A DNA stretch of 40,905 nucleotides from Flavobacterium sp. HJJ (GCF_015351475.1 NZ_JADKPR010000035.1:1-40905), one strand, 5' to 3'. Counted from the stretch's first letter, positions 8,152 to 17,665 are shown. Numbers and translations: made by a program. The notes: generated by a model from the letters alone, not told the origin.

Positions 8152-10614
8152 TTGAATATCTTTAAAACCCTGTGTTGTTTTGTTTTTTTGTGGATGGGAA
8201 TGATTTCATTTGCTCAGACGGCTTTTGTAAAAGGAGTTATTCTGGATAAAAAAAATGTTCCTGTTGAAGGCGTAAATGTTATCTGCGGTGATAATGGCAC
8301 TCAAACTAATGAAAAGGGATTTTATCAGATTGCTATTCCATCTAATCAAAATGTCACTGTCGAATTTACTCATGTTTCTTTAAAAAAAGCCAGCCTAAAA
8401 GTTTCGCTGCAGACCAATGAAGTATATGTCTTTAACATGTATATGAATGATCAGGAGGAACAAATGGGGGAAGTCATTATCAATAATAATAAGAAACTGG
8501 TTCAAGGGATTCTTACTTTCGAAGCTAAAGATATTCGGTTTATTCCTGGTGCAAATGCTGGTATTGAAAACGTTCTGAAAACATTACCAGGCGTAAATTC
8601 CAATAATGAACTGAGTACGCAGTACAGTGTTCGTGGCGGAAATTATGACGAGAATTTGGTATATGTCAATGAAATCGAAGTGTATCGGCCTTTTTTGATA
8701 CGCTCAGGACAACAGGAAGGTTTAAGTTTTGTCAATACTGATCTGGTTCAGAATATTGATTTTTCGGCAGGAGGTTTTCAGGCAAAGTATGGTGATAAAA
8801 TGTCTTCCGTTTTGGATATCACTTATAGAAATCCAGCAAAGTTTGGAGCGTTGCTGGAAATGAGTTTTTTAGGAGGAAGTCTGGCTTTTGATGCTGTTTC
8901 CAAAAATAAAAAATGGTCTGCAATTACTGGAATCAGATATAGGAATAACAGCCTTCTTGTAGATAGTCAGGAAACACAGACAAATTATAAGCCGGTTTTT
9001 GCAGATATACAAACGAATATAAATTTTCAGGCTTCTGCCAAATGGCAGTGGAGTTTTTTAGGGAATATTTCTCAAAATAAATATTTATATGAACCGCTTA
9101 CGCGCCAGACTAATTTTGGTACTGTTGATGAGCCTATGGCGCTTTCGGTTTATTATCAGGGTAAGGAGAAAGATTTGTATAATACTTATTTTGGTGCTTT
9201 AAAAGCAGCATATCAGGTGAATGATTCCTTTTCGTTGAAATTTATTGGATCTGTTTTTCATACTATTGAACAGGAATATTTTGATATTTATGCTCAGTAC
9301 AGATTAGGCGAAGTGGATACAAATATCGGTTCTGATACGTATGGTGATATTCAGTTTTCAAGAGGAATAGGCTCTCAGCTGAATCATGCCCGTAATGATC
9401 TGGATGCTTTAATCGCTAATTTAGAAGTAAAAGGCTTAAATAACTGGAAAGAAAATCAAATTGAATGGGGAGTTAAATATACCAGAGAATCCATCCGTGA
9501 CCGGATTTCAGAATGGGAAGTGATTGATTCGGCAGGGTTTTCGATAAGACCGCCAATTGTTCTGCCTAAAAATGATGAACCGTATCAGCCTTATTCAGGA
9601 CTGTTAATTCCATATCAGTCAGTAAAAGCAGTTAATTTTACTAACATTGACCGTTTTTCGGCTTATGCACAATGGGGTAGAAAGGATAATCTGGGGTCAA
9701 ACGAGATTTGGTACAATTTAGGTGTGCGGTCGCAAAGCTGGGAAGTTTCGGGAGACAATCTAAACGGTAAGTTTCAGACAGTTTTTAGCCCAAGAACACA
9801 ATTTGCCATAAAGCCGGATTGGAAAAAAGAAATGCTTTTCAGGCTAACTATAGGCGTTTATAACCAGCCTCCATTTTATAGAGAATTAAGAGATTATGAT
9901 GGTGTAGTCCAGCCTGATACCAAAGCACAAAAATCACTTAATGTAGTTTTAGGAAATGAATATAGTTTCAAAATAAAGGAACGCCCTTTTAAATTGGTTA
10001 CTGAAGCCTATTATAAAACGATGACCGATGTAAATCCTTATACGGTTGATAATGTCAGAATAAGATATGCCGCCAATAATAGCGCTGTGGCTTATGTGCA
10101 GGGTTTGGATTTAAGGCTCAATGGTGAGTTTGTTCCGGGAACCGATTCTTGGATTAGTTTTGGGTATCTGAAAACTGAAGAGAATATTGATAATAAAGGA
10201 TATATTGCCAGACCAACTGACCAACGGCTGAAATTTGGACTTTTATTTCAGGATTATATGCCAAAGATTCCAAGCCTGAAACTGTATCTGAATTTGGTTT
10301 ACAATACAGGACTGCCGGGAGGTTCGCCTTCTTATGCTGATCCGTATTTGTACCAAAACCGACTGAAGGATTACCGCCGTGCTGATATTGGTTTTTCCAA
10401 AGTATTTATAGATCAGAAAGGTGGTATGTCCAACAGAAAGTTTTTTAAGAATTTTAAAGAATTGGCACTGGGTTTTGAAATTTTTAATCTTTTCAATAAT
10501 CAAAATGCGATTACGAATACTTGGGTTCGCGATGTATATACTAAAACAGAATATGCAATTCCGAATTATATGACCACACGGGTCTTTAACTTGAAGCTGA
10601 ATGTAAGATTGTAA
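8152..10614 (+). CDS. TonB-dependent receptor with carboxypeptidase-like N-terminal domain
   Basis: An 820-aa outer-membrane transporter. I take the TTG at 8152 as the start because it alone gives a full signal peptide (MNIFKTLCCF to SFAQ, about 1-22); the next ATG codons fall within that segment. A CarboxypepD_reg-like beta-sandwich (about 24-95) precedes the plug (about 105-220, with the TBDT-type stretch YSVRGGNYDENLVYVNE) and a 22-strand barrel ending in VFNLKLNVRL. There is no SusD partner, so it is not a classical glycan Sus pair; the substrate is unknown. It is probably co-transcribed with the M23 peptidase 12 nt upstream. Confidence 0.9.
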   Translation: MNIFKTLCCFVFLWMGMISFAQTAFVKGVILDKKNVPVEGVNVICGDNGTQTNEKGFYQIAIPSNQNVTVEFTHVSLKKASLKVSLQTNEVYVFNMYMNDQEEQMGEVIINNNKKLVQGILTFEAKDIRFIPGANAGIENVLKTLPGVNSNNELSTQYSVRGGNYDENLVYVNEIEVYRPFLIRSGQQEGLSFVNTDLVQNIDFSAGGFQAKYGDKMSSVLDITYRNPAKFGALLEMSFLGGSLAFDAVSKNKKWSAITGIRYRNNSLLVDSQETQTNYKPVFADIQTNINFQASAKWQWSFLGNISQNKYLYEPLTRQTNFGTVDEPMALSVYYQGKEKDLYNTYFGALKAAYQVNDSFSLKFIGSVFHTIEQEYFDIYAQYRLGEVDTNIGSDTYGDIQFSRGIGSQLNHARNDLDALIANLEVKGLNNWKENQIEWGVKYTRESIRDRISEWEVIDSAGFSIRPPIVLPKNDEPYQPYSGLLIPYQSVKAVNFTNIDRFSAYAQWGRKDNLGSNEIWYNLGVRSQSWEVSGDNLNGKFQTVFSPRTQFAIKPDWKKEMLFRLTIGVYNQPPFYRELRDYDGVVQPDTKAQKSLNVVLGNEYSFKIKERPFKLVTEAYYKTMTDVNPYTVDNVRIRYAANNSAVAYVQGLDLRLNGEFVPGTDSWISFGYLKTEENIDNKGYIARPTDQRLKFGLLFQDYMPKIPSLKLYLNLVYNTGLPGGSPSYADPYLYQNRLKDYRRADIGFSKVFIDQKGGMSNRKFFKNFKELALGFEIFNLFNNQNAITNTWVRDVYTKTEYAIPNYMTTRVFNLKLNVRL

Positions 10615-10679
10615 TCAGTTTTACGGCGGTTCGTCCGAATAAATCTGCTGTATATTTTTTTCGCTTTTTTAAAAATGAT

Positions 10680-10687
10680 TACATTTG
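10680..10687 (+). promoter_or_regulatory. -7 box for EF-hand lipoprotein gene
   Basis: TACATTTG matches TAnnTTTG, 25 bp before the ATG. No clear TTG at -33, so support is partial. Confidence 0.4.
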
Positions 10688-10712
10688 AGTTTATTTTAAA
10701 TAGTAAAATATT

Positions 10713-11438
10713 ATGAGAGGATCACATTTCGCCTTTATTGGGATTTCACTTTTGCTTTTGGCAAGCTGTAAAAAAGAAGATGTTGAAAAACCGAAAGTGA
10801 GTTATGATGCGTCAAAAGTGGCAAAAGGACCTGTGAAGGTTGATTCTGCTCAAATAAAAATTGCCGATCTGCCAATACAAATGGAAGGAACCAATTATTT
10901 GATTCATCCCGTGGGAGATTTGAACGTGTATGAAAAAGGGCCAAAAACCAAATATGGTTCTTCGAGTGTGAATGATGTGAGTTTTACGATATCAAATGCT
11001 TCGGAGAATGAAATTACAGGTTATCTGCAGAATCTTAAATTTCAAAAAATAGGTTCCGATTCGATAAAAGCGCTGACGGACAAACCTGTTTTAATTCAGA
11101 CCGCGACTTACCTAAAAGATGTTTCAGCTAAAATCAAGAGACAGATTATGGTATATTCGATGATGGATATGGATACCAATAAAGATGGGAAGTTAGATGT
11201 AAGTGATATTACGACTTTGTACCTGAGCGATAGCAGTGGAGAAAATTTCACCAAAGTTTCACCAGATTTTCAAGAACTTATTGACTGGGATTTGATTGAA
11301 TCCCAAAAACGTCTGTATTTTAGAACTGTTGAGGATACTAATAAAAACGGAAAATTTGACAGTAAAGATGTGGTGCACTACAATTACATCGATTTGACAA
11401 ATAAAGACTGGAAAGTGGAGAGTTATAATCCGATTTAA
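10713..11438 (+). CDS. Lipoprotein with two EF-hand-like calcium loops
   Basis: A 241-aa protein with a lipobox ending LLLLASC (C19), so lipidated after signal peptidase II. Two DxDxDG-type loops are visible: D154-N156-D158-G159-D162-D165 and D208-N210-N212-G213-D216-D219. The second replaces the third acidic residue with Asn but keeps the spacing. Such loops suggest Ca2+ binding, as in EF-hand or dockerin repeats; the residues between them do not look like dockerin. The rest is beta-rich and I do not recognise it. It follows the receptor by 98 bp with its own -7 box. Function unknown. Confidence 0.75.
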   Translation: MRGSHFAFIGISLLLLASCKKEDVEKPKVSYDASKVAKGPVKVDSAQIKIADLPIQMEGTNYLIHPVGDLNVYEKGPKTKYGSSSVNDVSFTISNASENEITGYLQNLKFQKIGSDSIKALTDKPVLIQTATYLKDVSAKIKRQIMVYSMMDMDTNKDGKLDVSDITTLYLSDSSGENFTKVSPDFQELIDWDLIESQKRLYFRTVEDTNKNGKFDSKDVVHYNYIDLTNKDWKVESYNPI

Positions 11439-11450
11439 ATTTTCACCGTT

Positions 11451-11523
11451 AATTTTTTTTACAATTAAGATATTAAGAAAATTAAGTCTCGTTTTTCTTA
11501 ATATCTTAATTGTAAAAAAAATT
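11451..11523. terminator. 31-bp perfect inverted repeat, bidirectional terminator
   Basis: 11451-11481 is the exact reverse complement of 11493-11523, with an 11-nt loop. T8 and A8 tracts within the arms serve both directions. It sits between convergent genes. Confidence 0.85.
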
Positions 11524-11536
11524 AGTGTCGAAAAAT

Positions 11537-12238
11537 CTAAATCAAAATATCGCTTTCCAAATCTGACTTTTCGATTTGAAAATCAAACCCCAGCTGTTTT
11601 ACCAGTTGAATCACCAGGTTTTTATACCAATTCTCGGATTTTGGATGAATGTAGATTCGTTCAATCAATTGGCTGATGTCGACATTAATTTTCAAACCGT
11701 CATTTAATTTGATGTTACTGTCGGTTACATCAGTAATGATACGGACTTCACGTTCGTACTGAAAACTTTTTCGCTTGAACAGAAAAGGGAAAAACATATC
11801 GTCAAACGGAATATATTCTTTTTTGTAATCAATGTAATTGACTTCACCGATATACTGTTTGTAATTGTTTTCGGGATGAAGTGATTCCTGAAGCCTTTTT
11901 ACTGTAGATTGTATGGCCAGTCCTTCGCTGTTTTGGGTAAAAATCTGCCACATGGCAAAGGATTCGTATTCATTGATATGCCAGCTGCTTACAGCTACTT
12001 TCTCCCGATGTGTTTTGTAGTAATTTAGAAAATCAGGATTGTCTATAGAGAGTTTCTTGATTTCCTCAAATGTAGGTTCGCTAAAAGTACCTTCGTACTG
12101 ATCTTCAAATTTATCCGAACGCGACATAAATAATTTTCGCGAAAGCAATAAATCCAAAAACTTCGACAAGTCCAGATATTTCCATACGATGGTATCTGGA
12201 TCTTGCGGAAGTTTTATGTTGGGATTGTTGAGGTACAT
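11537..12238 (-). CDS. DUF2971 domain protein
   Basis: A 233-aa soluble protein without signal peptide. It shows the DUF2971 layout: an N-terminal 'YKYLDL...LLSRKLFMSRSDKFEDQYEG'-like region (here KYLDLSKFLDLLLS and FEDQYEG), a central block SSWHINEYESFAMW with FTQNSEGLAIQ, and an ExEVRII strand near residue 164. The family is widespread, often in accessory or phage-defence settings, but has no established biochemical activity. It is convergent with the EF-hand lipoprotein gene and lies 117 bp downstream of the ABC exporter, separated by a small hairpin. Confidence 0.8.
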   Translation of the reverse strand: MYLNNPNIKLPQDPDTIVWKYLDLSKFLDLLLSRKLFMSRSDKFEDQYEGTFSEPTFEEIKKLSIDNPDFLNYYKTHREKVAVSSWHINEYESFAMWQIFTQNSEGLAIQSTVKRLQESLHPENNYKQYIGEVNYIDYKKEYIPFDDMFFPFLFKRKSFQYEREVRIITDVTDSNIKLNDGLKINVDISQLIERIYIHPKSENWYKNLVIQLVKQLGFDFQIEKSDLESDILI

Positions 12239-12278
12239 AATTATAAATCTAATATTGTTGAGGTTTAAGAGGTTTAAA

Positions 12279-12312
12279 CGTTTAAAGTTAATTTCCGTTT
12301 AAGCTTTAAACG
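12279..12312. other. Hairpin in the spacer between ABC exporter and DUF2971 genes
   Basis: CGTTTAAAG (12279-12287) pairs with CTTTAAACG (12304-12312) around a 16-nt loop, in a run of GTTTAA-like words. It may terminate the exporter transcript, but no T-tract follows on the minus strand. Confidence 0.4.
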
Positions 12313-12355
12313 ATATTGAATTTTTAAGTCCTTAAACAATTCTAAAACTTCTAGA

Positions 12356-14182
12356 TTATTCCAGCGACTGCATCGTCACTAATTTGTTATATGCGCCATC
12401 CATTGCAATGAGTTCTTCGTGAGTTCCCTGCTCTACAATCTTTCCTTTTTTCATTACCACTATTTTATCTGCTTTTTGAATGGTCGAAAGGCGGTGAGCG
12501 ATCACGATCGAAGTTCTGTTCTGCATCATATTTTCGAGCGCCACCTGTACAAATTTTTCGCTTTCAGTGTCCAAAGCAGATGTAGCTTCATCCAGAATCA
12601 TAATCGGAGGATTTTTTAGTACAGCACGGGCAATAGAAAGTCTTTGTTTTTGACCGCCGGAAAGTTTATTACCGCTGTCGCCAATATTGGTATAGATTCC
12701 AAGAGGTAAATCTTGGACAAATTCATAAGCATTGGCAATTTTCAAAGCTTCTATAATTTCGTCATCGGATGCGTCCAGTTTTCCTAAAGCGATATTTGCT
12801 TTGATAGTGTCATTAAATAAAATACTGTCTTGGGTTACCAGTCCCATCAAACCGCGTAGGGACTGCAGATTCAAGTCTTTTATTGCAATTCCGTCAATCG
12901 AAATCGTTCCTTCATGAACATCATAAAAACGGGTCAGTAAATTAGCAATAGTACTTTTTCCGCTTCCGGACTGTCCCACAAGAGCAACAGTTTGTCCTTT
13001 TTTTACTGTAAGTGAAAAATCTTTTAGAACGTTTTCATCTTCATATTTAAAATTGATATTCTGAATTGCAATTTCCGAATCGAAAGTGTTTTTCTCTATC
13101 GCATCATCTTTGCTGGTTATTGTATTTTCCTGATCTAAAATCTCTAAAACACGTTCTGCTGCAGCATTCCCTCTTTTTACTCCGTATGAAGCTTTGGAAA
13201 TTGCTTTTGCAGGAGTTAGAATGTTGTAAGCTAGTCCCATGTAGACAATAAAGGTAGCGCCTTCTAAAGTTTTATCAATTAGAACTAATTGACCTCCGTA
13301 CCAAAGTAATATGGCAATTACAGTAATTCCCATAAATTCACTGGCAGGTGATGCTAAGTTCTGGCGATTGCCAATGCCGTTTGATAAAGAAAAAAAGCGT
13401 TCTGTTGAATTTTGAAAAACGGTATTGAAATAGTTTTCAGAGTTATACCCTTTTACGACCTTCAATCCGCCGATAGTTTCTTCTATAGTTGACAAAAAAG
13501 TACCTTGTTCCTGCTGCGCTTTTGTTGATTGTTTTTTAAGCTGCTTTCCAATCAATGAAATGATATATCCTGAGATTGGAATAAAAATAAAAACGAATAT
13601 GGTTAGCTGAGGGCTAAGAAACAGCATAGCAATTATAGTAAAAATTATGGTAAGAGGTTCTTTTACAATAAGTTCTAATATGGCTAAAAATGAATTTTGT
13701 ACCTCATTTACATCGGCAGAAATTCTTGAAATAACATCTCCTTTTCTTTTTTCAGAATAAAAAGCTAATGGCAGTTCTAGTGTTTTTTTATACAAAGCAT
13801 TTCTCATGTCTCTTAAAACACCATTTCGTAAAAAAGTGATAAAAAACATAGCTAAATAATCGGCTAAGTTTTTTAATAAAAAGATCGAAATAATAATAGC
13901 GACCATGATGGACAAAACATAACCAGAATCATGGGTTTCTTTGGTAGTCGTAATATAATAACTTAAATAATTTTCGCCATATTCTTTAATTTCCAGAATG
14001 CTGTTAAGTACAGGTTTTACTGTGTTTTTCTTTGTTTTGTCAAACAATACCTGAAGCATTGGGGCTAATGCCACAAAAGAAAGAGTGCTAAAAAGGGCAT
14101 ACAATACATTAAAAAAAATATTTAAGAAGACATATTTTTTATATGGATATATGAAAGGAACTATTTTTTTGAAACTGCTCAT
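12356..14182 (-). CDS. ABC exporter, fused permease-ATPase (MsbA-like)
   Basis: A 608-aa half-transporter. Six transmembrane helices are spread over residues 15-325 and the nucleotide-binding domain covers about 370-605: Walker A GQSGSGKST (403-411), signature LSGGQ (507-511), Walker B IMILDEATS (about 527-535) with the D-loop SALD, and switch H563 in IAHR. It works as a homodimer in the inner membrane. MsbA-type lipid A-core flippase is the nearest familiar match in fold and length, and nearby glycosyltransferase and phosphohexomutase genes fit envelope work. The substrate is inferred; a drug or lipid exporter is equally compatible. Confidence 0.9.
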   Translation of the reverse strand: MSSFKKIVPFIYPYKKYVFLNIFFNVLYALFSTLSFVALAPMLQVLFDKTKKNTVKPVLNSILEIKEYGENYLSYYITTTKETHDSGYVLSIMVAIIISIFLLKNLADYLAMFFITFLRNGVLRDMRNALYKKTLELPLAFYSEKRKGDVISRISADVNEVQNSFLAILELIVKEPLTIIFTIIAMLFLSPQLTIFVFIFIPISGYIISLIGKQLKKQSTKAQQEQGTFLSTIEETIGGLKVVKGYNSENYFNTVFQNSTERFFSLSNGIGNRQNLASPASEFMGITVIAILLWYGGQLVLIDKTLEGATFIVYMGLAYNILTPAKAISKASYGVKRGNAAAERVLEILDQENTITSKDDAIEKNTFDSEIAIQNINFKYEDENVLKDFSLTVKKGQTVALVGQSGSGKSTIANLLTRFYDVHEGTISIDGIAIKDLNLQSLRGLMGLVTQDSILFNDTIKANIALGKLDASDDEIIEALKIANAYEFVQDLPLGIYTNIGDSGNKLSGGQKQRLSIARAVLKNPPIMILDEATSALDTESEKFVQVALENMMQNRTSIVIAHRLSTIQKADKIVVMKKGKIVEQGTHEELIAMDGAYNKLVTMQSLE

Positions 14183-14207
14183 TATTTAAGTTGTTATTTA
14201 GGCATTA

Positions 14208-14239
14208 AAACCCGGCAGTTTAATAAAAATGCCGGGTTT
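14208..14239 (-). terminator. Terminator-like hairpin after phosphohexomutase
   Basis: AAACCCGGCA (14208-14217) pairs with TGCCGGGTTT (14230-14239) around a 12-nt loop, GC-rich against the background. The T run is stronger on the plus side (GTTTTT), but the only gene that needs it is on the minus strand. Confidence 0.6.
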
Positions 14240-14262
14240 GTTTTTATTTAAAGCAATAGTTT

Positions 14263-15990
14263 TTAGCTTAATTGCATTGCAGTAATTATATTTTTAATTT
14301 TTTCGTCCAGCACCTGCTCAACTTTTACAAAATTTTCAACCGAATCCAATTCTGTTTTAACACTGATGTAAAACTTGATTTTAGGCTCTGTTCCGCTTGG
14401 TCTTGCACAAATTTTAGAACCATCTTCAGTGTAATAAATCAGCACATCAGCTTTTGGCATATCGATAGTTTCTTCTTCGCCTGTAAACAGATTTTTAGCA
14501 ACAGATGATTTGTAATCTTCAACCATTACAACTCTTTGTCCGTTGATTTCTTTCAAAGGATTTTCGCGTAAAGAAACCATCATTTTATTGATTTCTGCCA
14601 ATCCTTCCATTCCTTTTTTAGTAAGCGAAATTAAATGTTCTTTGTAAAAACCGTGTTCTACATATAATTCTAGTAATTTTTTGTAAACGGTGCTTCCGTT
14701 ACCTTTGGCCTGTGCAGCTAATTCGCAGATTAATAAAGTGGCAGCAACTGCATCTTTATCGCGAACAGCATCGCCTACCATATATCCAAAACTTTCTTCA
14801 CCTCCGCCAATGAATTCCAATTCTGGGAAATCTTTGATCATTTTGGCAATCCATTTGAAACCTGTCAGACCAACTTTGAATCCAACTTCATAAGCCGAAG
14901 CCAATTCCATTATCATTGGTGTAGAAACAATGGTGGAACCAACGAATTGTTTTCCGTTGATTTTTCCAGCTTTTTTCCATTCTTCCAATAAAAATGCGGT
15001 CATCAAAATCATAGTTTGATTTCCGTTTAATAAAATCATTTTTCCTTCATTATTTCGAACAGCAACGCCTAGACGGTCACAGTCAGGATCAGTTCCGATA
15101 ACAATATCCGAATTGGTTTTATCTGCTAATGCTAATGCCAGTGTTAAAGCTTCCGGTTCTTCAGGATTTGGAGATTTTACAGTCGGGAAATCACCATTTG
15201 GAACTCTTTGTTCTTCAACAATATTTACATTTTTATATCCCGCTTGTGCAAAAGTTTCAGGAACAGCAGTAATAGAAGTTCCGTGTAGGGAAGTAAATAC
15301 AATATTCAAATTGTCTTTTGCTTCTTGTGATGTTCCAAAACTCGCATTCTCAATAGTAGATTTGATGAATGCCTGATCAACTTCTGCATCTATATATTGA
15401 ATCAAATCTTCATTTGCATCAAATTTGATTTGGCTGTAGTTTAATTTTTCAATTGTATTGATAATATCTCCGTCCTGCGGAGGAACAATCTGTCCGCCGT
15501 CTTCCCAATAAACTTTGTAACCGTTATATTCTGGAGGATTGTGAGATGCTGTTAATACAATTCCGCATTGACAGCCTAAATATTTAAGAGCAAAAGATAA
15601 TTCTGGAGTAGGTCTTAAGTCCGAAAATAAATAAACCTGTATACCATTTGCAGAGAAAACATCGGCAACAATTTTTGCCAATGATTTACTGTTATGGCGG
15701 CAGTCAAAAGCAATAACCGTTTTTAATGGCTGGTTTGGGAAAACTTTATGGAGATAATCGGAAAGACCCTGAGTGCTTTTTCCAAGCGTATATTTATTGA
15801 TTCGGTTGTTTCCAACACCCATTACACCGCGCATTCCGCCTGTTCCAAATTCCAGATTTTTATAAAAACTCTCTTCTAAATCTTTTGGGGAAGTCGTCAT
15901 TAATTCTTTTATGGCAACTTGAGTTTCATTGTCAAACGTTGGGGTTAACCATTCGTTTACTGCGTCTAAAATGTTTTGTGCTATGTGCAT
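14263..15990 (-). CDS. Phospho-sugar mutase (phosphoglucomutase/phosphomannomutase)
   Basis: A 575-aa alpha-D-phosphohexomutase, moving phosphate between C1 and C6 of glucose or mannose phosphate. Motifs in order: phosphoserine loop TASHNPP (147-153, S149), Mg2+ loop GTDPDCDR (D301, D303, D305), sugar loop GGEESFGY (396-403), and phosphate-binding RPSGTEPK (530-537). The GEES loop and 575-aa length point to the PgcA/PGM2-like branch rather than GlmM. It supplies precursors for glycans and lies next to a GT2 gene on the same strand, with 73 bp and a GC-rich repeat in between. Confidence 0.93.
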   Translation of the reverse strand: MHIAQNILDAVNEWLTPTFDNETQVAIKELMTTSPKDLEESFYKNLEFGTGGMRGVMGVGNNRINKYTLGKSTQGLSDYLHKVFPNQPLKTVIAFDCRHNSKSLAKIVADVFSANGIQVYLFSDLRPTPELSFALKYLGCQCGIVLTASHNPPEYNGYKVYWEDGGQIVPPQDGDIINTIEKLNYSQIKFDANEDLIQYIDAEVDQAFIKSTIENASFGTSQEAKDNLNIVFTSLHGTSITAVPETFAQAGYKNVNIVEEQRVPNGDFPTVKSPNPEEPEALTLALALADKTNSDIVIGTDPDCDRLGVAVRNNEGKMILLNGNQTMILMTAFLLEEWKKAGKINGKQFVGSTIVSTPMIMELASAYEVGFKVGLTGFKWIAKMIKDFPELEFIGGGEESFGYMVGDAVRDKDAVAATLLICELAAQAKGNGSTVYKKLLELYVEHGFYKEHLISLTKKGMEGLAEINKMMVSLRENPLKEINGQRVVMVEDYKSSVAKNLFTGEEETIDMPKADVLIYYTEDGSKICARPSGTEPKIKFYISVKTELDSVENFVKVEQVLDEKIKNIITAMQLS

Positions 15991-16022
15991 TATATATTTA
16001 GTTTAAATTATTAATCTGTTTT

Positions 16023-16062
16023 ACTCCTCTTCTTCGAGGGAGAGGGGGCTGGGGGTGAGGTT
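16023..16062. repeat. GC-rich intergenic repeat (CCTCACCCCCAGCCC type)
   Basis: A purine-rich block (GAGGGAGAGGGGGCTGGGGG at 16036-16055, then TGAGG), preceded by CCTCTTCTTC, stands out in an AT-rich genome. CCTCT (16026-16030) can pair with AGAGG (16041-16045). It ends right before the glycosyltransferase stop codon. Similar CTCTCC/AGCCCC/CTCACCCC words recur as dispersed repeats in Bacteroidetes; membership here is inference. Confidence 0.5.
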
Positions 16063-16063
16063 T

Positions 16064-17020
16064 TTAAAAATTCACCTCAGTCGATACTTTATAACGCTCT
16101 TCATTGTTTTTGGTTCTCAAAATAATCTCTCCAAGAAAACCTGCCAAAAACAATTGAGTTCCCAAAATCATTGTTGTCAATGCGATGTAAAACCAAGGAT
16201 TATTAGTTACCAGGCTGTAGCGCATTCCCATATACATATGATACAGTTTTGAAACTCCAATATATCCAGCTGAGAAAAAACCAAATATAAACATGAATGA
16301 TCCTATCGCGCCAAATAAATGCATCGGTCTTTTTCCAAATCTGGAAAGAAACCAAATCGTTATTAAGTCCAAGAAACCATTAATGAAACGCTCCATTCCA
16401 AATTTGGTTTCACCATATTTTCTTGCCTGATGCTGTACCACTTTTTCACCGATTTTACCAAAACCTGCATTTTTGGCCAAAACAGGAATATATCGGTGCA
16501 TTTCGCCTGATACTTCAATGTTTTTTACCACTACATTTTTATAGGCTTTCAGTCCGCAGTTAAAATCATTCAGTTCAACTCCAGATGTTTTTCGTGCAGC
16601 CCAGTTAAATAATTTCGAAGGGATATTTTTGGCGACAACTGAATCGTAGCGTTTCTTTTTCCAGCCCGAAACCAGGTCGTATTTTTCTTTGGTAATCATT
16701 TCATATAACTCAGGAATCTCGTCTGGGCTGTCCTGCAGATCAGCATCCATAGTGATGATCACATCGCCTTTTGCTTTAGCAAAACCGGCGTGCAGAGCTT
16801 GTGATTTTCCAAAATTTTTCATGAATTGAATCCCTTTTACATTAGGATTCTCAGCAGCAAATCCCGAAATAATATTCCAGGATTCATCTGTACTTCCGTC
16901 ATCCAGAAAAATGATTTCATAACTGTAATTGTTAGATTTCATTACCGAAATAATCCAAGTGTACAATTCTTGTAAGGATTCCTCTTCGTTTAGAAGGGGT
17001 ATGAGTATGGATAAATTCAT
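16064..17020 (-). CDS. Family 2 glycosyltransferase (DPM/ArnC-like)
   Basis: A 318-aa membrane-anchored GT-A enzyme. The N-terminal catalytic domain (about 1-220) begins LSILIPLLNEEESL and carries DDGSTDES (40-47) and the metal motif D92-A-D94 in MDADLQDS. A QHQARKYGETK segment (about 197-208) is typical of the polyprenyl-phosphate sugar transferases. Two membrane helices follow (about 228-255 and 270-300). It probably loads a sugar onto undecaprenyl phosphate for envelope glycan synthesis. The start lies 4 nt after the stop of the DUF4199 gene, so the two form an operon. Confidence 0.9.
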   Translation of the reverse strand: MNLSILIPLLNEEESLQELYTWIISVMKSNNYSYEIIFLDDGSTDESWNIISGFAAENPNVKGIQFMKNFGKSQALHAGFAKAKGDVIITMDADLQDSPDEIPELYEMITKEKYDLVSGWKKKRYDSVVAKNIPSKLFNWAARKTSGVELNDFNCGLKAYKNVVVKNIEVSGEMHRYIPVLAKNAGFGKIGEKVVQHQARKYGETKFGMERFINGFLDLITIWFLSRFGKRPMHLFGAIGSFMFIFGFFSAGYIGVSKLYHMYMGMRYSLVTNNPWFYIALTTMILGTQLFLAGFLGEIILRTKNNEERYKVSTEVNF

Positions 17021-17024
17021 TAAT

Positions 17025-17567
17025 TTAGAAGCTTTGTGGTTTTTCGTTTTTTATTACTACACCAACAATTAGAGAATAAAGCAAACCAAAGAAAGAATAC
17101 ATGACTAATGTTACTGGTAAAACAATTAGGGGATTCATGAATTTTTTAACCATTGAAAGTCCCATTTCAAGCTGTTCACTTGACATGTTTGGGTCTTTTG
17201 CAAGCATACCTTCTTTTGTGATAGATATCATTTCATCAATAAATTCAGGGAAAATGTAATTAAAAATAATATTAAAAACGGCGTACACAAGTGCAGCAAT
17301 AAAAGTTATAGATACTCCTGTTTTAAGACTTTCACTAAGTGTTATAAAACCGTTGTTGATGTTTTTTTTATAATTTGTACAGCCTAGGTATACGAACAAA
17401 AGAGGCAGTAAAATGTAATTAGATATATTTACAATTGTTCCAACACTAGTGTTAACTAATGATTTCATCCCAACTAAGTACATAATTACGAATTCTAAAA
17501 CCATTATGACGCCGAATAAAACACCATACAAAACACCAGATTTGGCTGGCGATACATTATTTTCCAT
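17025..17567 (-). CDS. DUF4199 membrane protein
   Basis: A 180-aa integral membrane protein with four predicted helices (about 12-32, 38-62, 78-103, 148-172), and a polar stretch with Glu, Asp and Met between helices 3 and 4. This is the DUF4199 pattern: small Bacteroidetes membrane proteins, no known activity. It is the first gene of a two-gene operon with the GT2 enzyme (4-nt gap). The conserved pairing in Flavobacteria, as I recall it, suggests a role in the same glycolipid step. A TATATTTG -7-like box sits at 17597-17590 on the minus strand, without a clear -33 element. Confidence 0.85.
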   Translation of the reverse strand: MENNVSPAKSGVLYGVLFGVIMVLEFVIMYLVGMKSLVNTSVGTIVNISNYILLPLLFVYLGCTNYKKNINNGFITLSESLKTGVSITFIAALVYAVFNIIFNYIFPEFIDEMISITKEGMLAKDPNMSSEQLEMGLSMVKKFMNPLIVLPVTLVMYSFFGLLYSLIVGVVIKNEKPQSF

Positions 17568-17665
17568 AGAGACTGTTTTAATTAATCCACAAATATAACA
17601 ATTCCCAATATAATGGGCATGTATAAAATGATTTTTACGGTCATATAAAAAAAGTTAGACAAAGG

